Assembly: GCF_030295975.1 (NCBI RefSeq)
Contig: NZ_AP027364.1
Span: 3,410,001 to 3,474,000, forward strand
Reading direction: 5' to 3'
DNA: 64,000 nt
From: Thalassotalea atypica
GTDB lineage: Bacteria > Pseudomonadota > Gammaproteobacteria > Enterobacterales > Alteromonadaceae
Shown one piece after another: positions 43,267-52,538 of the stretch (positions are counted from its first letter, which is position 1; each line of letters begins with the position of its first letter). The position numbers and the translations under genes were made by a program. The notes beneath the pieces are model-generated. The model saw only the letters and a program-made list of their open reading frames with translations. It was not told the DNA's origin and searched no databases.

Positions 43267-43277
43267 ATGCCTAGAAT

Positions 43278-43976
43278 TTAGTGCACATCTCTCCAGTATT
43301 CTTTCTTCAATAAATATGAAAGAAAGAAGAAAACTACTAAGAACCCTATCACCCAGTAGCCTAAAGCCTTACGCTCAAGTTTATTAGGCTCCGATACGTA
43401 TTCTAAAAAGTTAGTCAGATCACGAGCGAATTCGTCATATTCTTGCTCCGTCATGCTACCGCCAGTAGCTGGAGACAACACACCGTTTTCATCAATCGTT
43501 CTAACGCCTTGCAAGTTTTGTAAAACATGCGGCATACCAACATCTTTAAAGACTTTATTGTTCACTTTGAATGGACGTGCTTCATCAACATAGAAAGAAC
43601 GTAAGTAAGTGTATACCCAGTCAGGGCTCTTAAAACGTGTTTCTAATGTTAAATCAGGTGGAGCCGCACCAAACCATTTAGCCGCTTCTTTAGCTGGCAT
43701 GGTGTTAGTGATGTGATCACCCGCTTTTTCACCGGTATACATCCATTCAGCCATACCTTCTTCATCACTAATACCTAAATCAGCAAATGTGCGGTTATAA
43801 CGTTGGTATTGCAGTTGGTGACAACCTAGGCAATAGTTAATGTAAGACTTAAAACCACGTTTAAGTGACTCTTTGTCTGATAAATCATTATTGGCCGAAT
43901 CTAAATCTACCGCCGGACCTGCTGCAAAAACAAAGGCTGGCACAAGCATGGCTAATACTAAAATAAACTTTTTCAT
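43278..43976 (-). CDS. petC: Ubiquinol-cytochrome c reductase, cytochrome c1
   Basis: A 232-residue c-type cytochrome of the bc1 complex, periplasmic with a C-terminal anchor. Signal peptide 1-18, haem motif CLGCH (49-53), the axial methionine probably in VGMPHVL, and a transmembrane helix near 206-222 (YWVIGFLVVFFFLSYLL). It takes electrons from the Rieske centre and passes them to soluble cytochrome c. Last gene of petABC, overlapping the petB stop by one base. Confidence 0.95.
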   Translation of the reverse strand: MKKFILVLAMLVPAFVFAAGPAVDLDSANNDLSDKESLKRGFKSYINYCLGCHQLQYQRYNRTFADLGISDEEGMAEWMYTGEKAGDHITNTMPAKEAAKWFGAAPPDLTLETRFKSPDWVYTYLRSFYVDEARPFKVNNKVFKDVGMPHVLQNLQGVRTIDENGVLSPATGGSMTEQEYDEFARDLTNFLEYVSEPNKLERKALGYWVIGFLVVFFFLSYLLKKEYWRDVH

Positions 43977-45241
43977 TATTTAGTCACCCTTTCTGGAACT
44001 GGTTTAGTCTTTTCATTCTTCGAGTAGAACCAAAGTGCTATGAAGAAGCCAAAGTAACCTAAACTCGCTACTCGACCAATCAAGTTAGCCATATCAGATG
44101 CAGGTAATGTACCCAAAACACCTAAGATAATGAAACAGATAGCAAATTGTGTAAGGTTCAATAAGTGAAGTTTACTACGGTAACGGATCGCTTTAACCGT
44201 CCCACGGTCGAACCATGGCAGAGCGAATAACATACCGATGGCAGCAAACATACCTAGCATACCAATTAACTTATCAGGGATAACACGCAAAATGGTGTAG
44301 AAAGGACCGAAGTACCATACCGGCACAATGTGCTCTGGTGTTTTCAAACCATTGGCAGGTTCAAAGTTTGGCGCCTCAATGAAATAACCACCACCTTCAG
44401 GATAGAAGAACATCACCCAACAGAACAGGATTAAGAAACCGGCTACGCCCATGATATCTTTTACAGAATAGTATGGGTGGAAAGGCACGGCATCAACAAT
44501 ATCGTATTTGTCAGTGTAATGCTTATGGAAAGTAAACTTAGATTTGTCTTCTTCTTTGACACTGCCTTTAGGTTTTTTAATGTCTGTACCTTCAGGGTTG
44601 TTAGAGCCAACTTCATGTAGCGCTAAGATGTGTAAGAATACGAGTACAACAAGAACTAAAGGTAAGGCAACAACGTGTAACGCGAAGAAACGGTTTAACG
44701 TAGCGCCAGAGATAACGTAATCACCTTTTATCCAAATGGTAAGCTCTTCACCAACCACCGGAATTGCTCCGAATAAGGATATGATTACCTGTGCCCCCCA
44801 GTAACTCATGTTCCCCCATGGTAATAAGTAACCCATGAAAGCTTCAGCCATCAGTACTAAGAAAATTAACATACCGAAGATCCACAATAACTCACGTGGT
44901 TTTTGGTATGAGCCGTACATCATGCCACGGAACATATGCAAATAAACAACAATGAAGAACGCTGACGCCCCTGTTGAATGCATATAACGCAATAACCAAC
45001 CGTAATCTACATCGCGCATGATGTATTCAACCGAAGCAAATGCGCCGTCGCCTGATGGTTCGTAGTTCATGGTCAACCAAATACCCGTTAGGATTTGGTT
45101 AACAAGAACCAACATGGCTAACGAACCAAAGAAGTACCAGAAGTTAAAGTTTTTGGGCGCTGGGTATTGAGCTAGATGCTTATTCCATGCGTCGGTAACT
45201 GGTAGGCGCTTGTCTATCCAAGCCATAAAATTTTCAAACAT
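43976..45241 (-). CDS. petB: Ubiquinol-cytochrome c reductase, cytochrome b
   Basis: A 421-residue polytopic membrane protein holding the bL and bH haems. It contains the paired histidines in RYMHSTGASAFFIVVYLHMF and RFFALHVVALPLVLVVLVFL, the Qo loop and the PEW-equivalent motif PVWYFGPFY (the usual Glu of PEWY is Val here), and eight hydrophobic helices. It pumps protons by the Q cycle. It overlaps petA and petC by one base each, showing tight coupling. Confidence 0.95.
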   Translation of the reverse strand: MFENFMAWIDKRLPVTDAWNKHLAQYPAPKNFNFWYFFGSLAMLVLVNQILTGIWLTMNYEPSGDGAFASVEYIMRDVDYGWLLRYMHSTGASAFFIVVYLHMFRGMMYGSYQKPRELLWIFGMLIFLVLMAEAFMGYLLPWGNMSYWGAQVIISLFGAIPVVGEELTIWIKGDYVISGATLNRFFALHVVALPLVLVVLVFLHILALHEVGSNNPEGTDIKKPKGSVKEEDKSKFTFHKHYTDKYDIVDAVPFHPYYSVKDIMGVAGFLILFCWVMFFYPEGGGYFIEAPNFEPANGLKTPEHIVPVWYFGPFYTILRVIPDKLIGMLGMFAAIGMLFALPWFDRGTVKAIRYRSKLHLLNLTQFAICFIILGVLGTLPASDMANLIGRVASLGYFGFFIALWFYSKNEKTKPVPERVTK

Positions 45242-45831
45242 TATGCTTCTCCTTGGCCAACACCGATGAGTAAGGTGTCATCACTTGGGAAAGAATGCTC
45301 TGGCACCATTAAATTTGTTGGTGCTGGAACGCCTGCAAATACGCGGCCAGCCATGTCAAATTTTGAACCGTGACATGGACAGAAGAAGCCATCTGATAAA
45401 CCTTCAACTTTTTCAGCAAAGTCACCTTTATGATAAGTAGGTGCACAACCTAAATGTGTACAAACACCCAAGGCAACCAAAATTTCTGGTTTGATCGAAC
45501 GGTGTTGGTTAGTTGCATATTCTGGCTGTTGAGGCTCTTCAGAATTAGGATCACGTAACTGATCTTCAACATTACTTAATTCCGCAAGAGCTTTCTCTGT
45601 GCGACGAACAACGTATACAGGTTTACCACGCCATTCTGCACGAATTAATTGACCAGGCTGTAATTTGCTAACATTGACTTCAACCGGAGCACCAGCAGCT
45701 TTCGCTCTGGCACTAGGGTTCCACGAACCAATGAAAGGCACAGCCACACCGACTACACCGACACCACCAACAACAGAAGTTGCTGCTGTTAAAAAGCGTC
45801 GACGGCCGTTATCCACGGGCGCATTGCTCAT
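45241..45831 (-). CDS. petA: Ubiquinol-cytochrome c reductase, Rieske iron-sulfur subunit
   Basis: A 196-residue Rieske protein. Twin-arginine-type N-terminus (NGRRRFLTAATS) with an uncleaved membrane anchor at about 14-34, and the [2Fe-2S] binding boxes CTHLGC (Cys124, His126, Cys129) and CPCHGS (Cys151, Cys153, His154). First gene of petABC. The gap upstream (45832-46072) should hold the operon promoter and contains a 16-base imperfect palindrome at 45934-45949. Confidence 0.95.
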   Translation of the reverse strand: MSNAPVDNGRRRFLTAATSVVGGVGVVGVAVPFIGSWNPSARAKAAGAPVEVNVSKLQPGQLIRAEWRGKPVYVVRRTEKALAELSNVEDQLRDPNSEEPQQPEYATNQHRSIKPEILVALGVCTHLGCAPTYHKGDFAEKVEGLSDGFFCPCHGSKFDMAGRVFAGVPAPTNLMVPEHSFPSDDTLLIGVGQGEA

Positions 45832-46072
45832 TCAATTTCTCCAATTATGTTTTGCTCATACAACACAGAATTATTATTTCTCATTTAAGAGTATAAATTT
45901 TTATTATTATGAGCCATCTAGCGACAAAAAAATCTTTGTGATCATAAAGAAAAGCCCCTTTTTTTACAAGGTAATTAAGCACTGTTTGGGCAGAATGTTC
46001 AAATTAGTTACAAAATGTGATCTAAAGCAAAATACATTGCTCAATCCTTATTCAGCGTCGAATTTAAGGCAT

Positions 46073-46100
46073 AAAAAAACCGGCGATAAAGCCGGCTTTT
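46073..46100 (-). terminator. Terminator of the rplM-rpsI operon
   Basis: On the minus strand AGCCGGC, loop TTTATC, GCCGGT and seven T, about 20 bases after the rpsI stop. Confidence 0.9.
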
Positions 46101-46120
46101 GAAATTCTGAAAACGAAATA

Positions 46121-46513
46121 TTAACGTTTTGAGAATTGAGGACGTTTACGTGCTTTATGTAAACCAACTTTCTTACGCTCAACTTTACGCGCATCACGAG
46201 TAACATAACCCGCTTTACGTAAATCACCGCGTAATGTTTCGTCGAAGTTCATCAATGCACGAGTAATGCCGTGACGAATAGCACCAGCTTGACCAGACAT
46301 ACCACCGCCAGAAACAGTGATGTTGAAGTCAAACTTTTCTAACATTTCAACTAATTCTAATGGTTGACGAACAACCATACGTGCCGTTTCACGACCAAAG
46401 TATACAGAAATGTCACGCTTGTTAATTGTGATTGTACCGTTACCAGCTTTCATGAACACACGAGCAGTTGAGCTCTTGCGACGACCAGTACCGTAATATT
46501 GATTATCAGCCAT
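46121..46513 (-). CDS. rpsI: 30S ribosomal protein S9
   Basis: A 130-residue ribosomal protein with the universal S9 signatures [15 protein letters not shown], the [15 protein letters not shown] loop and the basic C-terminus ending FSKR, which reaches the P-site tRNA. Three bases separate it from rplM, the conserved L13-S9 operon. Confidence 0.98.
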   Translation of the reverse strand: MADNQYYGTGRRKSSTARVFMKAGNGTITINKRDISVYFGRETARMVVRQPLELVEMLEKFDFNITVSGGGMSGQAGAIRHGITRALMNFDETLRGDLRKAGYVTRDARKVERKKVGLHKARKRPQFSKR

Positions 46514-46516
46514 TGC

Positions 46517-46945
46517 TTACAGCTCCAAAAGTTGTGGTTGTTGTGCAGCATGCATGTGCTCAGGGCCAGCATACACTTTTAATTTGCGGAACATTTGACG
46601 ACCTAAAGGACCTTTAGGAAGCATACCTTTTACCGCGAATTCCAAAACACGCTCAGGCGCTTTGTCGATAAGCTTTTCGAAGCTAATTTGCTTCAAACCA
46701 CCAGGGAACTCAGTGTGAGAGTAATAGATTTTACCCTTCGCTTTGTTACCTGTTACTTTAACTTTCTCAGCGTTAACAACAACGATGTAATCGCCTGTGT
46801 CACAGTGAGGAGTGTATTCTGGCTTATGCTTACCGCGTAAACGACTTGCAATCTCAGTAGCGATACGACCAAGAGTTTTGTTCTCAGCGTCCACTACAAA
46901 CCAATCGCGTTCTACGCTTTCAGCTTTTGCTACAAAAGTTTTCAT
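46517..46945 (-). CDS. rplM: 50S ribosomal protein L13
   Basis: A 142-residue L13: [20 protein letters not shown] at the N-terminus, then [18 protein letters not shown] and [19 protein letters not shown]. First gene of the rplM-rpsI operon. A leader hairpin and a consensus -10 lie upstream, consistent with autogenous and growth-rate control. Confidence 0.98.
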   Translation of the reverse strand: MKTFVAKAESVERDWFVVDAENKTLGRIATEIASRLRGKHKPEYTPHCDTGDYIVVVNAEKVKVTGNKAKGKIYYSHTEFPGGLKQISFEKLIDKAPERVLEFAVKGMLPKGPLGRQMFRKLKVYAGPEHMHAAQQPQLLEL

Positions 46946-46978
46946 TTAAAAAACCCAATAAAAATTGTTACTTAATTT

Positions 46979-46999
46979 GATAGTTTACAACAAACTATC
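46979..46999 (-). promoter_or_regulatory. Hairpin in the rplM leader
   Basis: A perfect 8-bp stem GATAGTTT/AAACTATC with a 5-base loop lies about 35 bases upstream of the rplM start, within its mRNA leader. It is a candidate site for autogenous binding of L13, which is known to regulate its own operon in E. coli. Confidence 0.45.
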
Positions 47000-47092
47000 G
47001 GCTTAAAAGACTACGCAATTACCCCTTCGAGTATCGAGCCTGTTGCCAAGTTCTGGGAAAGAACAAGACATTTGTAACGTAAGGAGCGCGGG

Positions 47093-47098
47093 ATTATA
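47093..47098 (-). promoter_or_regulatory. -10 element of the rplM-rpsI promoter
   Basis: On the minus strand TATAAT preceded by TG and followed by CCCGCGC, a GC-rich discriminator typical of stringently controlled ribosomal promoters. The -35 box is not clear. The leader would be about 140 bases. Confidence 0.6.
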
Positions 47099-47133
47099 CA
47101 GAAGTTATTTCGAAAGATCACGTACAATTTTAC

Positions 47134-47170
47134 ATCAACGCCCAATTTTCATCATCATTAGGGCGTTGAT
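47134..47170. terminator. Hairpin downstream of the TIGR03545 gene
   Basis: A perfect 10-bp inverted repeat, ATCAACGCCC (47134-47143) and GGGCGTTGAT (47161-47170), with a 17-base loop, 16 bases after the stop codon at 47186. There is no T tract; possibly a Rho-dependent or processing signal. Confidence 0.45.
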
Positions 47171-47185
47171 TTGCCTGTACTTGTT

Positions 47186-48976
47186 TTAACCAAAAAGTTT
47201 GCCTAATTTTTCCTTGAGCTTATCTTTGGCTTTATCTTCTAATTCTTTTTGCTTTTTCTTAAGCACGTCATTATTTTCTAAGCTGTCTAAGGTATTTTCA
47301 GAGCCAGTTAATAGCGCTTCAATATCAAGTAACTCAGTCTCTTGGCTGTGACCTAAATCCAGTGCATTTTTCAGTTTATCATTCAATCCTGACTGAAGCT
47401 CTGTTTTATAGCCTGACAATTTCGCGCCAATTTGCTGCTTAAATGCTTGCGTGAACATATCATCTAAGGGGGATGATATTGACCAATTAGGCGATAAAAT
47501 ATCACCGATGGCATCAATGCTAATATCGAGATTTTTAGCATTCTTCAATGTTTCAACAACCACGTTCCCGAGTTTTGAATTTGCAGAGCCGACAAAATCA
47601 TTTTCATTGAGTGTTACTAGGCTATCTAAATTCAACTCTCCATTGTTGATGGCCAGCTGACCACTTCCAGCCAATAAACTACTGTTCAACGACAAATTGA
47701 GTCGTTCACTCTCTTTTAACACAATATCTTGAAGAGTGAACTTAGAAAAATTCCATTTACCGTCAGCGGTGAGTTCCTGTCCTTTAGATAAAGCAAAATG
47801 GCTGTCTAGTGCGATATCACCTGATGTGGACTGTTCTTTGGCGATAAGTTGAACACGTGATTTTTTATTCAGTAGCCAGTGCTGATGAGTAATATCTGAT
47901 AGTTCAACAACGTACTCACCTCGTGGCAGTACAATAGAGATCTTTCCTTTTTTAAGTAAGAACTCAGGCATAGGATTGTCTTCATCAAAGTGAACAAATC
48001 GACCTTTGCTACCATCTAGGCTTTGAGCATCCGTTGGGTTCTCATTGTCTTTACTTAGCAGTGGTTTTATATATTTGAACGCCAATTCTGCGACTTGATA
48101 ATACTCTCTCGCTTTCTCTCCGAAAATAATATGTGCAAAATCTTGAGCGTCTAATTTATCAAGCTGATACTTTTTCTCGATATCTTGCCAATCTTCTTGA
48201 GGAGCATTTTTTAAATCGACCAATTGCTGAGCTAAGTTATCTTTGCTGGCAAGTAACTCTTTTTTAGCAGAAGAAACTTTAGCCTGTTCTACTTTGAATT
48301 CTTTTTTTAACGTGTCAAATTCAGATTTAATACGCTCTAAATCTTCTAGACTCTTCACTTTAGTCTTTGTTAGTGCCTTTACCCGCTGTTCAAACTCTTT
48401 CAATTTTTCAGCTTCAGGTAGCTGCTGCTTAAGCTGTTCAATTTTAAGTTTTTCTTCCTGATAACTTTGTTCAAATGCCTGTGCCCGTTTGACTGTTTTT
48501 AGATTTGAATTTTCCAATACTGCTCTTGGATCTGGCAGGCTTTGCTCCAATGATTCAAGCCAGCTTTCATCTAGTGGGTCGCCATTTTCAGTTTGAGCAT
48601 TAGGCGCAACATAAACTTCGCCGATACTTTTTCTAGCTGAGCTCAACTTCAATGCTTCAATGCTCAGATCATCAATAATCGTTTTGCCAAAGAGATAAGG
48701 CCATAATGATATACGTGCGGTTGCTTGGTCAAAGCTCGCTATATTATGACTAGGCTTTTTCGGATCAGTCATTTGCATTTGCATCACGGTGAGTGTCATA
48801 GGCGAAAAAGCCAATTCAACCTGCCCTACGTTAACTTCAGCCCCTGTGTACTCACTTACGCCATTTTCTATCGCTATTTTTGCAAGAGGCTCGGCAAAGA
48901 TATAAAAGACAAGTGCTATGACAAAAACGATCGCAGTGAAAAAAGCAAAACCTTGCCAACGGATATAATGGTGCAT
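47186..48976 (-). CDS. TIGR03545 family protein
   Basis: A 596-residue AsmA-like protein with one N-terminal membrane anchor (about residues 9-28), an N-terminal domain with YTGAEVNVGQVELAFSPMTL, a long Lys/Glu/Gln-rich coiled coil at about 150-255, and a C-terminal beta-rich domain (KKGKISIVLPRGEYVVELSD, ITHQHWLLNKKSRVQLIAKE), ending in a charged helical tail. The body should be periplasmic. It is always found with TIGR03546 in alteromonads and vibrios; here the partner is 2 bases upstream. The AsmA-like opening suggests lipid or envelope transport; inference only. Confidence 0.85.
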   Translation of the reverse strand: MHHYIRWQGFAFFTAIVFVIALVFYIFAEPLAKIAIENGVSEYTGAEVNVGQVELAFSPMTLTVMQMQMTDPKKPSHNIASFDQATARISLWPYLFGKTIIDDLSIEALKLSSARKSIGEVYVAPNAQTENGDPLDESWLESLEQSLPDPRAVLENSNLKTVKRAQAFEQSYQEEKLKIEQLKQQLPEAEKLKEFEQRVKALTKTKVKSLEDLERIKSEFDTLKKEFKVEQAKVSSAKKELLASKDNLAQQLVDLKNAPQEDWQDIEKKYQLDKLDAQDFAHIIFGEKAREYYQVAELAFKYIKPLLSKDNENPTDAQSLDGSKGRFVHFDEDNPMPEFLLKKGKISIVLPRGEYVVELSDITHQHWLLNKKSRVQLIAKEQSTSGDIALDSHFALSKGQELTADGKWNFSKFTLQDIVLKESERLNLSLNSSLLAGSGQLAINNGELNLDSLVTLNENDFVGSANSKLGNVVVETLKNAKNLDISIDAIGDILSPNWSISSPLDDMFTQAFKQQIGAKLSGYKTELQSGLNDKLKNALDLGHSQETELLDIEALLTGSENTLDSLENNDVLKKKQKELEDKAKDKLKEKLGKLFG

Positions 48977-48978
48977 GA

Positions 48979-49494
48979 TTAACTACCTTGTGGCGTAAGT
49001 TGGAGATAAAGTCGAAATAGCTTGGTTGCCTTTAGGGCTTTTACAATACTCAATTTTTCAAAGTAAGCCTGAATGTATTGACGATACTTGTGTACAAAGA
49101 CCTTAGCCGCAAAATACAACGGTATAAAGCCCACAAGGCCAAGTACTAAACTGCCTATGTTATAGGTGTGATGCAATTGAGCGAGCTTAAATACATCAAA
49201 TTGATATAACGAAGTAAACAATAAGGACAAGCTTGGTGAGGTTAATAAGTGCTCACCTAGCGCAACAATCGTCCCCGAGAGCAGATAACTCAAACCAGAA
49301 AACACTCCGCCAGCAAGAATAAACGTCGCAATGTGGACACGAATAAACAGCACCAAAAAAAGTATCAAGACCGCCTGTATCGATAGCAGCGGCGACAAGC
49401 CGAAGATAAAGGCAAATGCTATGGCAGCAGCAATTTGCCTGGTCGAATTTTCTGAATTTAATGCCTGTAACAGCTTTGCCAGTAACGTTAGCAT
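48979..49494 (-). CDS. TIGR03546 family membrane protein (DUF2062-like)
   Basis: A 171-residue polytopic protein with four hydrophobic helices at about 20-60, 65-80, 108-130 and an amphipathic C-terminal tail. The segment RQIAAAIAFAFIFGLSPLL resembles the DUF2062 opening. It precedes TIGR03545 by 2 bases as the first gene of this conserved pair. Function unknown. Confidence 0.85.
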   Translation of the reverse strand: MLTLLAKLLQALNSENSTRQIAAAIAFAFIFGLSPLLSIQAVLILFLVLFIRVHIATFILAGGVFSGLSYLLSGTIVALGEHLLTSPSLSLLFTSLYQFDVFKLAQLHHTYNIGSLVLGLVGFIPLYFAAKVFVHKYRQYIQAYFEKLSIVKALKATKLFRLYLQLTPQGS

Positions 49495-49553
49495 GTTATC
49501 TCCATATAATGACCTAAAAAATGACTGATAATGACTAGGTGTCTTACTTAATA

Positions 49554-50330
49554 TTAGACCGTTTCTTTACGAGTAAACGTTAAATCATTTCCTTGGCTTA
49601 ACGACTCATTGTATCCGTACCCTGCAACATTAAATGCTTTGAGTTCTTCAACGGTAGAAACTTGGTTTTGAATAATATAGCGCGCCATTAAACCTCTGGC
49701 TTTCTTGGCAAAAAAACTGATCATTTTATATTGCCCATTTTTCCAATCTTTAAACGCTGGAGTGATTAAGGTCGCGTTAAGTTGCTTTTTCTTAATTGAT
49801 TTAAAATACTCTGTCGATGCTAAATTTACGAGTAAATCATCGCCTTGATTGGCAAGCGCTTGGTTAATTTCATCAGTGATGAGTTCCCCCCAAAATTGAT
49901 ATAAATTGGTGCCACGTTCATTGCCTAATTTAATTCCCATCTCCAGTCGGTAAGCTTGCATCAGATCTAGTGGCTTTAGGACGCCATATAAACCTGACAA
50001 AATACGCAAGTGCTGTTGAGCGAAGTCAAAGTCGTTCTCACTAAATGTACTAGCATCTAAACCAGTGTATACATCACCATTAAATGCCAATACAGCTTGG
50101 CGGGCATTCTCTGGGGTAAAAGGTCGTGCCCATTGGCCAAATCTAGCGGCATTTAATCCTGCTATTTTGTCACTCACGCCCATCAAAGAGCTGATATCTG
50201 CTGGGGTAAGTTTTATACATTGCTCAATGAGTTCGGCGCTATGCTCCAACAGTTTAGGTTGAGTAAAGTTTTCAGTCGCCAAAGGTGATTCAAAATCTAG
50301 ATTTTTAGCAGGAGAGACAACAATTAGCAT
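49554..50330 (-). CDS. yaaA: Peroxide stress protein YaaA
   Basis: A 258-residue UPF0246/YaaA protein. The family opening [15 protein letters not shown] is present, along with [33 protein letters not shown] and the basic [16 protein letters not shown]. In E. coli YaaA lowers intracellular iron under peroxide stress and binds DNA. Length matches E. coli (258). Monocistronic, divergent from the transaldolase gene. Confidence 0.95.
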   Translation of the reverse strand: MLIVVSPAKNLDFESPLATENFTQPKLLEHSAELIEQCIKLTPADISSLMGVSDKIAGLNAARFGQWARPFTPENARQAVLAFNGDVYTGLDASTFSENDFDFAQQHLRILSGLYGVLKPLDLMQAYRLEMGIKLGNERGTNLYQFWGELITDEINQALANQGDDLLVNLASTEYFKSIKKKQLNATLITPAFKDWKNGQYKMISFFAKKARGLMARYIIQNQVSTVEELKAFNVAGYGYNESLSQGNDLTFTRKETV

Positions 50331-50585
50331 ATTAGTTTTTATCCGATGTGAAAATGAAGACCACTATATCACAGCAAAATTGACTCAAAAATGACAAATG
50401 CCGCCAATTTAAACAGATTTCAATTATTTATAACTTAGATCGTTAAACCTATAGGCATGGATATGAAAATTTGATACAAATACGTAATGAAACAACCAAT
50501 ATTCGGACTGTTTTTTAATCGATGTCCGTAGTTTTTGTAATTTTGTTTCATTTAATTCCCGAGTTTAGACATTTAAGGTATTCAC

Positions 50586-51539
50586 ATGACAAACCAATTA
50601 GCGCAATTAAAAGCAATAACAACCGTTGTTGCGGACACCGGTGACATTGAGGCCATTGCGAAATTTAGTCCTCAAGATGCAACCACAAACCCTTCATTGT
50701 TATTGAAGGCTGCCGCGCTTCCTGGTTATCAATCACTACTTACACAATCTGTGGAATGGGCGAAAGCACAATCAAACGATGCTGCGCAGCAAGTAATAGA
50801 TGCTGCTGACAAATTATCAGTACTTATTGGGTTGGAAATATTAAAAACTGTGCCTGGTCGCATTTCAACAGAAGTTGATGCTCGCTTATCTTTTGATACT
50901 CAAGGGTCAATAGAGAAAGCCAAAAAGTTAGTCGCTATGTATGAAGAAGCTGGTATTTCTCGAGACAGAATATTAATTAAGGCTGCATCAACATGGGAAG
51001 GTATAAAAGCAGCGGAGCAGTTAGAAAAGCAAGGCATTAACTGTAACCTCACGCTACTCTTTGGTTTTGCACAAGCGCGCGCCTGTGCAGAAGCAGGTGT
51101 TTATCTTATCTCACCATTTGTCGGCCGAATATTAGATTGGTATAAAGCCAATACGGATAAAAAAGAATATCAGGCTGATGAAGATCCAGGTGTGGTGTCA
51201 GTCACCAGCATTTACAACTACTACAAAGCAAAAGGCTACAAAACCGTAGTAATGGGTGCTAGCTTTAGAAATGTCGGTGAAATACTGGCATTAGCCGGCT
51301 GTGATCGTTTAACCATTAGCCCACAATTAATGGATGAGCTTGCTAATTCGTCAGAAACAGTGGTTCAAAAACTGTTTAGCGACCAAACATCAATTGCTGA
51401 AGAAGCGCCACTTTCAGAGCAAGCATTTCGCTGGCAAATGAACGAAGACCAAATGGCAACAGAAAAACTAGCCGAAGGTATTCGTAATTTTGCAGCTGAT
51501 CAGCTAAAGCTTGAAAAGCAACTTGCTGAATTACTATAG
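50586..51539 (+). CDS. talB: Transaldolase
   Basis: A 317-residue class I transaldolase of the pentose phosphate pathway. The Schiff-base lysine is Lys132 ([12 protein letters not shown]), and the catalytic Asp17 (VADTGD) and Glu96 (RISTEVDAR) match the E. coli TalB numbering. Length equals TalB. ATG preceded by AAGGT. Monocistronic with a strong terminator. Confidence 0.97.
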   Translation: MTNQLAQLKAITTVVADTGDIEAIAKFSPQDATTNPSLLLKAAALPGYQSLLTQSVEWAKAQSNDAAQQVIDAADKLSVLIGLEILKTVPGRISTEVDARLSFDTQGSIEKAKKLVAMYEEAGISRDRILIKAASTWEGIKAAEQLEKQGINCNLTLLFGFAQARACAEAGVYLISPFVGRILDWYKANTDKKEYQADEDPGVVSVTSIYNYYKAKGYKTVVMGASFRNVGEILALAGCDRLTISPQLMDELANSSETVVQKLFSDQTSIAEEAPLSEQAFRWQMNEDQMATEKLAEGIRNFAADQLKLEKQLAELL

Positions 51540-51584
51540 TTAGTCGCCATCTAACGCTAACTACTGGTAGTTGTGTACAAAAAG

Positions 51585-51608
51585 CGACCTAAAACGGTCG
51601 TTTTTTTT
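51585..51608 (+). terminator. Terminator of talB
   Basis: CGACC, loop TAAAAC, GGTCG and eight T, 46 bases after the stop codon. Confidence 0.9.
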
Positions 51609-51769
51609 GTTCCATCTCAAGTATTTGTTCCATAAGAATATTTTATTTATTACGTCACTGTTCAGTTACAACTATCACGAATAAGTTAACAATTATTCAC
51701 CAAAAGTGTTTTAAATTTTAAACGACTATGGTATTAAAAAGGTGCAGTTGTAGATAAAAGGAGCATTCC

Positions 51770-51943
51770 ATGGATAAACTTCAAAGTGTATTAGCCTCAA
51801 TGGATAAAAGACCGAAAGTTAAAGCAAGTACAAATAAAAAAAGAAAGTGGCGTGAAATTGAACAACTGAAAGAAAAATTCCAACTCGAAAAAGAACTTAA
51901 AGTTTACGAAGACTCGTTGGAATACATGTTAGAAGACTTTTAG
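51770..51943 (+). CDS. DUF3545 family small protein
   Basis: A 57-residue basic/acidic protein read directly from sequence. AAAAGGAG lies 6-9 bases before the ATG. The family core KKRKWREIEQLKEKFQLEKE is intact, preceded by a flexible Lys-rich segment and followed by an acidic helix (YEDSLEYMLEDF). The protein is probably one long helix. DUF3545 is widespread in alteromonads and vibrios; function unknown. It has its own terminator 26 bases downstream. Confidence 0.88.
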   Translation: MDKLQSVLASMDKRPKVKASTNKKRKWREIEQLKEKFQLEKELKVYEDSLEYMLEDF

Positions 51944-51968
51944 CGCTGAAAGACTCTAATAAGTAAAG

Positions 51969-51990
51969 GCCCGGGAAACCGGGCTTTTTT
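51969..51990 (+). terminator. Terminator of the DUF3545 gene
   Basis: GCCCGG, GAAA tetraloop, CCGGGC and six T. Confidence 0.92.
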
Positions 51991-52022
51991 ATGGGCAAAA
52001 AAAACATATAGGATTTCAAGTT

Positions 52023-52538
52023 ATGATTGGTATAGGTAACCCTAATGCCCAAATATATTTTTATATTGAGAACGTTCCACCACTCAACCAATATCAAACA
52101 CTTAACGACATTACCCCAGTGCAAACTGGCGACATTGCTAATATTTCCGCACTTACCGGTAATCATTGGCGAAAAATATTTAATGTGATGGCGAAACTTG
52201 CTTTCGAATTAGACGATGAATTAGCGCCCACCTGGCAATCATTGAGAGACAATTCATTGCTGCAAAAAGACAGCAATTATTGCTTATGTTTTTTAGCTCC
52301 TAATTATCTCAATATGGCGCTAAACAAACTACATATAGTTTTAGGCAAAACTTATGCAACAAGCAGCGGTATAGCAGAAAAGTGTCATTGGCTTACCTCA
52401 AGCTTTGCGATAAATGAATCAAAACAAATTATTATCTCTCCTTACTTTGATTACCGCCAACTATCCAATGTAAAGATCACTCAACTTGTGCAACTTATCA
52501 GGCAATTAAGGGAATTTAACGCTCCGTATTCCAACTAA
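52023..52538 (+). CDS. Conserved hypothetical protein (possibly DUF6942)
   Basis: A 171-residue cytoplasmic protein with no signal or membrane segment. It opens MIGIGNPNAQIYFYIENVPP and contains HWRKIFNVMAKLAFEL and CHWLTSSFAINESKQIIISP. The opening resembles proteins annotated DUF6942 in Shewanella-like genomes; I recall this without certainty. The ATG has no strong ribosome site. Its 3' end overlaps the convergent ABC permease gene by 23 bases. Confidence 0.7.
   Translation: MIGIGNPNAQIYFYIENVPPLNQYQTLNDITPVQTGDIANISALTGNHWRKIFNVMAKLAFELDDELAPTWQSLRDNSLLQKDSNYCLCFLAPNYLNMALNKLHIVLGKTYATSSGIAEKCHWLTSSFAINESKQIIISPYFDYRQLSNVKITQLVQLIRQLREFNAPYSN

Noticed and set aside
45665-46102. 145-residue plus-strand frame over petA and its upstream region
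   Set aside because: Antisense to the Rieske gene for its first half, no ribosome site, low-complexity C-terminus.
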